From contig SVDU01000008.1 of NCBI GenBank assembly GCA_015057705.1, positions 1 to 64,000 on the forward strand: a DNA stretch of 64,000 nt. Reading direction: 5' to 3'. Shown here piece after piece: positions 60,823 through 64,000 of the stretch. The position numbers and the translations under genes were made by a program. The DNA comes from Paenibacillaceae bacterium (GTDB lineage: Bacteria > Bacillota > Clostridia > Lachnospirales > Lachnospiraceae). How positions within the stretch are numbered: position 1 is the stretch's first letter; each line of letters starts with the position of its first letter. The notes under the pieces are model-generated. The model was not told the origin of the DNA. It made no database searches and worked only from the letters and a program-made list of their open reading frames with translations.

Positions 60823-60874
60823 TTAACATCTACAGACGTAGACTTTTAATATAATTTACGGGTGTAGATGTTAA
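60823..60874 (+). promoter_or_regulatory. Inverted repeat around a -10 box before the wall-binding protein
   Basis: TTAACATCTACA (60823-60834) and TGTAGATGTTAA (60863-60874) are perfect 12-bp inverted copies flanking TATAAT (60850-60855). TCTACA-GA-CGTAGA inside the left part resembles BlaI/MecI-type operators (TACA-N2-TGTA). No -35 fits at 16-18 bases, so an activator or unusual control is likely. Confidence 0.55.
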
Positions 60875-60912
60875 TTGTTGGTGCAGAATCAATGTATGCA
60901 GGAGGGAATGAT

Positions 60913-61842
60913 ATGTTTTGTGGCAGTAAGACTTTGATTACTTTAGGTACAGCTTTCTTTATTCTGGCAGCTCCGTTTACTTCTATGGCGGCTTCCAGTA
61001 CAATCAATGATGTTTCGGTGGATATCCTATCAGCTGGCGGTGCGGCAAGCGGAGACGGTAATTTAGATGTGGTGGTTACAACTGATTCTAATATGTATCA
61101 CTTAGATAAAGTATATGATATAGATGAGCCGGATGGTGATTTTAAGGATATTGACCGGCCAACGCTAGTGGTTCGGCTCAGGACTGATGGCAATTATACT
61201 TTTTCTAATCGGGCTGTGAAAAATATAAAAATTACCGGAACCAAAGGAACTGTGATCGGCGGCCTGATGAATGAAACAGATATGAAGATATATATCATAT
61301 TTGATGCCTTAAATGACAATAGCAGCAACCATAGTCTGAACGTGATTGATCTTAATGTGAATGGGCTGAAATGGGATAAGACAAACGGGCTGGTGAGATG
61401 GGATACGGTAAGTGAAGCCGATGAATATCAGTTAAGACTGTACCGTGGCAGTGGATTGATAAGCTCCTTTATTACGAAAGACCCCAATTATGATTTGTCT
61501 GCCTATATAACAAAAGAGGGTAAGTATTCCTATCAGGTCCTTGCAGTAACGGATTCCTCCCTCAAGGGAACATGGTGTAAGTCAGATGTTTTCCAGGCCA
61601 CTTCCGAAGATGCTTCAAGAATTAGTTTTGGCAAATCAAAGAAGGGTCTGGAAGGTCCTGGAAGCCGTTGGCAATATAAGAATGATAAGTGGTATTTTAT
61701 GAATGAATCGGGAACCATGGTTACCGGTTGGATCAATTGGAAATCAAAGTGGTATTACTGTGGTAATGATGGTGCCATGTACACCAATACAACGACTCCG
61801 GATGGATATAAAGTAGGTAGTGATGGGGCGTGGGTGGAATGA
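60913..61842 (+). CDS. Secreted protein with cell-wall-binding repeats
   Basis: A 309-residue exported protein. A signal peptide (about 1-32) ends near TSMAASS. Residues about 35-160 form a beta-rich domain of unknown type, followed by a fibronectin III-like region (WDTVSEADEYQLRLYRG to YSYQVLAVTD, about 170-230). The C-terminal 60 residues are choline-binding-type repeats (SRWQYKNDKWYFMNESGTMVTGW, then SKWYYCGNDGAMYTNT and TTPDGYKVGSDGAW). The ATG at 60913 has GGAGGG upstream; frames back to 60868 lack it. It stands alone with its own regulatory site and terminator. Confidence 0.8.
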   Translation: MFCGSKTLITLGTAFFILAAPFTSMAASSTINDVSVDILSAGGAASGDGNLDVVVTTDSNMYHLDKVYDIDEPDGDFKDIDRPTLVVRLRTDGNYTFSNRAVKNIKITGTKGTVIGGLMNETDMKIYIIFDALNDNSSNHSLNVIDLNVNGLKWDKTNGLVRWDTVSEADEYQLRLYRGSGLISSFITKDPNYDLSAYITKEGKYSYQVLAVTDSSLKGTWCKSDVFQATSEDASRISFGKSKKGLEGPGSRWQYKNDKWYFMNESGTMVTGWINWKSKWYYCGNDGAMYTNTTTPDGYKVGSDGAWVE

Positions 61843-61864
61843 TAATTGCTTTATAAATAGTTAT

Positions 61865-61901
61865 AAAATCCCCCAGCCTGGTGTTCAGGCTGGGGGATTT
61901 T
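61865..61901. terminator. Strong bidirectional terminator
   Basis: A perfect 16-bp stem (61865-61880 with 61886-61901), rich in C/G and flanked by A and T runs, lies between convergent genes. Confidence 0.93.
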
Positions 61902-61962
61902 GTCATTACCGCTTATAATCATTAAGTACGCATTATTAGAGGAATTTAAATTAATATTTGTC

Positions 61963-62559
61963 TCAATGATTATTCAAATATTCTTTCTTCAACCGATTAA
62001 ATTCCGATTCCAACTGATAATCATTTCTCTTCTTTATATAAGCCCCAATCCCATTCTGAAAAGAGGGCTTTGCAAATTTATATATCCGGTACATCAATCG
62101 TATTCCCCAGAATAAACTAAAAATAATAGAAATCAAAGCTTTCGTCTCACTATCCCTGACTAAAACTAAGAAAGCAAAACACATTAGAATAAGCATATAG
62201 TCCAGCATTTGGTAAAAAAGATTTTTCTTTATTGCAAGTCTTCGTTTTGCAAGTTCCATGATGGTTTCATCATCTGGAGTTTGTATGCCCTTTGTTTCTT
62301 CTGAACATTCATATGCTGAAGAATCAATAGATTTTGTTACAGTATTTTCTACAGTCATTAAATTTCCCTCCACATTTTGCAGCTTCATGCGGATAGTATC
62401 TTCTGAGATCCAATCTGCCCGCTGATTTTTGACCAGCTGTAGTGCGCGTTTCGGATAGGTTGGTTCTAAAGGAGTATTACTGCAATCCACTACATTAATT
62501 AGCTTTGATATAATATCACCTCTTTTAACGTTTTTTGTTATGGGTGCCTTCCCCTGCAT
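61963..62559 (-). CDS. Small membrane protein of unknown function
   Basis: A 198-residue protein. Residues about 1-115 are soluble and include TIRMKLQNVEGNLMTVENTVTKS; two spans lie at about 125-165 (MLDYMLILMCFAFLVLV and ALISIIFSLFWGIRLMYRI), then a Lys-rich tail. No family recognised. The start codon falls in a 33-bp tandem duplication and has no good ribosome-binding site, so the N-terminus is doubtful. Confidence 0.55.
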   Translation of the reverse strand: MQGKAPITKNVKRGDIISKLINVVDCSNTPLEPTYPKRALQLVKNQRADWISEDTIRMKLQNVEGNLMTVENTVTKSIDSSAYECSEETKGIQTPDDETIMELAKRRLAIKKNLFYQMLDYMLILMCFAFLVLVRDSETKALISIIFSLFWGIRLMYRIYKFAKPSFQNGIGAYIKKRNDYQLESEFNRLKKEYLNNH

Positions 62560-62592
62560 TTCGTTTTTTATTATGGGTGTCTTCCCCCTGCA
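62529..62592. repeat. Tandem 33-bp duplication at the membrane-protein start
   Basis: Two near-identical units (62529-62559 and 62562-62592), each with TTATGGGTG and CCCCTGCA, differ by a few bases and one inserted C. The inserted base shifts the reading frame of the older copy relative to the present start. Confidence 0.75.
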
Positions 62593-62944
62593 ATTAATAT
62601 CATACCATAATCTACCAGTACACTCAACAACCCTATGCCTGTTTGTCTGTGGTATTTCTACAATAAGAGTTTAAAAAGGTTGTTAATCAATCAAACATAA
62701 AAATGTTTGAAATATATTTTTTCATAATACTCCATTCTGCCAATAATAGCGGAATTATAAATTTCCTTAACCACGTATTGTAAATATCTATAAATCAAAG
62801 TTTACCATTGTAATCTTACAGTGTCAAACCTACAAAAATGTATTGCAGTACAAAGCTTACTCTTGAAAATTGACGGTTTATTAGATAATATAATTATAAT
62901 ACAGGTATAAAAACTATATATACAGCCTGGGGGGAGGAGTCACT
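62593..62944. other. Intergenic region with a weak promoter for the DJ-1-like gene
   Basis: About 350 AT-rich bases. The only candidate signal is TTGACG (62870-62875) with TATAAT at 62895-62900 (19-base spacer) or an overlapping TATAAT at 62889. Nothing else is recognisable. Confidence 0.4.
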
Positions 62945-63526
62945 ATGAAAAAAGAAGTCCTAATTCTATTAACTCACCAATGGTGCGACTGGGAAGGAAG
63001 TTACGCGATTGCCGTAATCAATTCATTTTCCGATTATACAGTAAAAACCATAGCGATCGATAATCTTCCTAAAACCTCAATGGGCGGTATCAGAGCCAGC
63101 GTTGATTATACCATTGAAGATTACCATTCCTATGACAATCTTGCTCTGGTAATTATGCCTGGTGGGCTTTCCTGGGAAGAAAACGATTATATAGAAATAA
63201 AAGAATTTGTCAAACAGCTAATCGGTATGAAGATTCCAGTGGCAGCAATCTGCGGTGCAACCTATTTCCTGTGTAAACACGGATTCCTTGATCAAGTTAA
63301 GCATACCGGAGATTCTTTGGAGTATTTCAAGAGCGCAAAAAATTACAAAGGTGAAGATCTCTATATCCCCGCTCAGGTCGTAGTAGACGGAGGGATCATG
63401 ACTGCCAATGAAACAGCTGCCGTTGAATTTGCTTATGAGATATTTAAAATTCTTAAAGTAGACAGTGATGAGGAAATGAGTCAGTGGTATGATAATTTTA
63501 AAAACGGAGCTGTACGGCAGATTTAG
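62945..63526 (+). CDS. DJ-1/PfpI family protein (glutamine amidotransferase-like)
   Basis: A 193-residue cytosolic protein. The nucleophile elbow is PVAAICGATYFLC, with the reactive Cys in AICGA, and the family's acidic partner region is LVIMPGGLSWEEND. The N-terminal KEVLILLTHQWCDWEGSYAIAVINS fits type 1 glutamine amidotransferase-like chaperone-hydrolases. Members act as stress deglycases, proteases or chaperones, and none can be chosen from sequence. GGGGGGAGG lies upstream of the ATG, and the next gene starts 17 bases later. Confidence 0.85.
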   Translation: MKKEVLILLTHQWCDWEGSYAIAVINSFSDYTVKTIAIDNLPKTSMGGIRASVDYTIEDYHSYDNLALVIMPGGLSWEENDYIEIKEFVKQLIGMKIPVAAICGATYFLCKHGFLDQVKHTGDSLEYFKSAKNYKGEDLYIPAQVVVDGGIMTANETAAVEFAYEIFKILKVDSDEEMSQWYDNFKNGAVRQI

Positions 63527-63543
63527 ACCATAAAGGAGAAAAT

Positions 63544-64000
63544 ATGGATTTCAGAAAAACGTTTGACACAATCCCGGAACAATTTGATAAATGGAGACCA
63601 AGGTATTGTGAGGAGCTTTATTCTGAAATAATCACCCATACAGATCTGGATCCCCATAAATCAGCTTTGGAAATCGGACCGGGAACAGGGCAGGCCACGG
63701 AGCCTTTCCTAAAGACAGGATGTGACTATCTGGCGATTGAACTGGGGAAAAATTTTGCGGAGTTCATGACAAACAAATTTGGTACTTATGATAATTTTCA
63801 TATTGTAAATGATGACTTTGAGACCCACAATTTTGGAGACCGGAAATTTGACCTCATATACTCCGCCGCAACCATACAGTGGATTCCGGAGAACATTGGA
63901 TTTCCTAAAATATTCGACCTTTTAAAACCCGGCGGGATCTTAGCTATGTTCATGACATACTCCGATTACAAAAGTGGGAATGAAGATTTGTATGAACAGA
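63544..64000 (+). CDS. Class I SAM-dependent methyltransferase (cut by window end)
   Basis: The first 152 residues are in the window, with no stop. Motif I is ALEIGPGTGQAT with the later acidic AIELGKNF, motif II region is KFDLIYSAATIQWIP and motif III LLKPGGILAMF. This pattern fits small-molecule class I methyltransferases of the UbiE/Tam kind. AAAGGAG precedes the ATG at 63544, 17 bases after the DJ-1-like gene, so the two are probably cotranscribed. Confidence 0.88.
   Translation, partial: MDFRKTFDTIPEQFDKWRPRYCEELYSEIITHTDLDPHKSALEIGPGTGQATEPFLKTGCDYLAIELGKNFAEFMTNKFGTYDNFHIVNDDFETHNFGDRKFDLIYSAATIQWIPENIGFPKIFDLLKPGGILAMFMTYSDYKSGNEDLYEQ

Noticed and set aside
60816-60855. Promoter made from TTGACT and TATAAT before the wall-binding protein
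   Set aside because: The spacer would be 28 bases, too long for sigma-A; only the -10 and the inverted repeat are kept.
1-64000. CRISPR array, rRNA operon or insertion sequence
   Set aside because: No regularly spaced repeats, rRNA sequence or transposase frame were found. The short repeats seen are operator-like or att-related.

Overview
The window looks like chromosome of a Clostridia member of the Lachnospiraceae type, perhaps close to Lacrimispora or Enterocloster. That placement rests on strong AGGAGG ribosome-binding sites, low-to-moderate GC, many FCD-type GntR regulators, a YesM-type two-component system, Clostridia-like choline-binding-type wall repeats and an unmodified chromosomal tRNA-Gly. 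The species cannot be fixed from sequence alone.

Layout. 1-74 is the 3' end (domains V and VI) of a group II intron cut by the window edge. 0.5-12.2 kb holds an aldehyde dehydrogenase, then one long operon: a cysteine desulfidase-family protein, a complete Liv-type ABC importer, DhaK and DhaL kinase subunits and an ATC hydrolase-family protein. It is followed by a DhaR-like regulator whose AAA+ domain has lost its ATPase motifs. 12.4-27.1 kb is a catabolic island with three FCD GntR regulators: an ion-transporter-superfamily permease, a hydantoinase/oxoprolinase ATPase, a HExxH protein, an Ldh_2-type reductase, two YhcH/YiaL-family proteins, a cyclase, a ketopantoate reductase-like enzyme, an N-acetylneuraminate lyase-like aldolase, a zinc alcohol dehydrogenase, an M28 peptidase and an SDR. 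27.4-33.4 kb carries a lipoprotein and a TetR-controlled BMP-type nucleoside ABC importer.

33.8-42.75 kb is an integrated mobile element of about 8.9 kb inserted in the 3' end of tRNA-Gly(GCC). A 24-bp direct repeat marks both ends, and short integrase arm-type repeats lie just inside. It encodes a tyrosine integrase, a replication initiator with the HUH nuclease plus SF3 helicase architecture of CRESS-DNA viruses, an FtsK-like ATPase, a membrane protein, a possible ssDNA-binding protein, two XRE regulators and three plus-strand cargo genes. Upstream of rep is a stem-loop that presents, on the rep strand, TAGTATTAC, a match to the nick-site nonamer of circoviruses and geminiviruses (NANTATTAC). 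The three cargo genes are each followed by a related 3' segment containing TACACTCCTT. This element is the most interesting system in the window.

42.9-48.2 kb is a Crp/Fnr regulator with a FecBCD-type metal or chelate importer, a DUF364 Rossmann protein and a double cupin. The regulator and the operon share a GTTAG-N6-CTAAC operator. 48.3-50.65 kb is a scarred stretch with truncated genes, plus a GyrI-like gene behind a textbook MerR-type promoter that has no MerR gene nearby. 50.6-60.8 kb is an oligosaccharide locus: YesN/YesM-type two-component system, sugar ABC importer, GH3 and a YicI-like GH31 alpha-xylosidase, suggesting use of alpha-xylosyl-bearing oligosaccharides such as those from xyloglucan. 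60.9-64 kb has a secreted wall-binding protein, a small membrane protein, a DJ-1/PfpI protein and a SAM methyltransferase cut by the window end.
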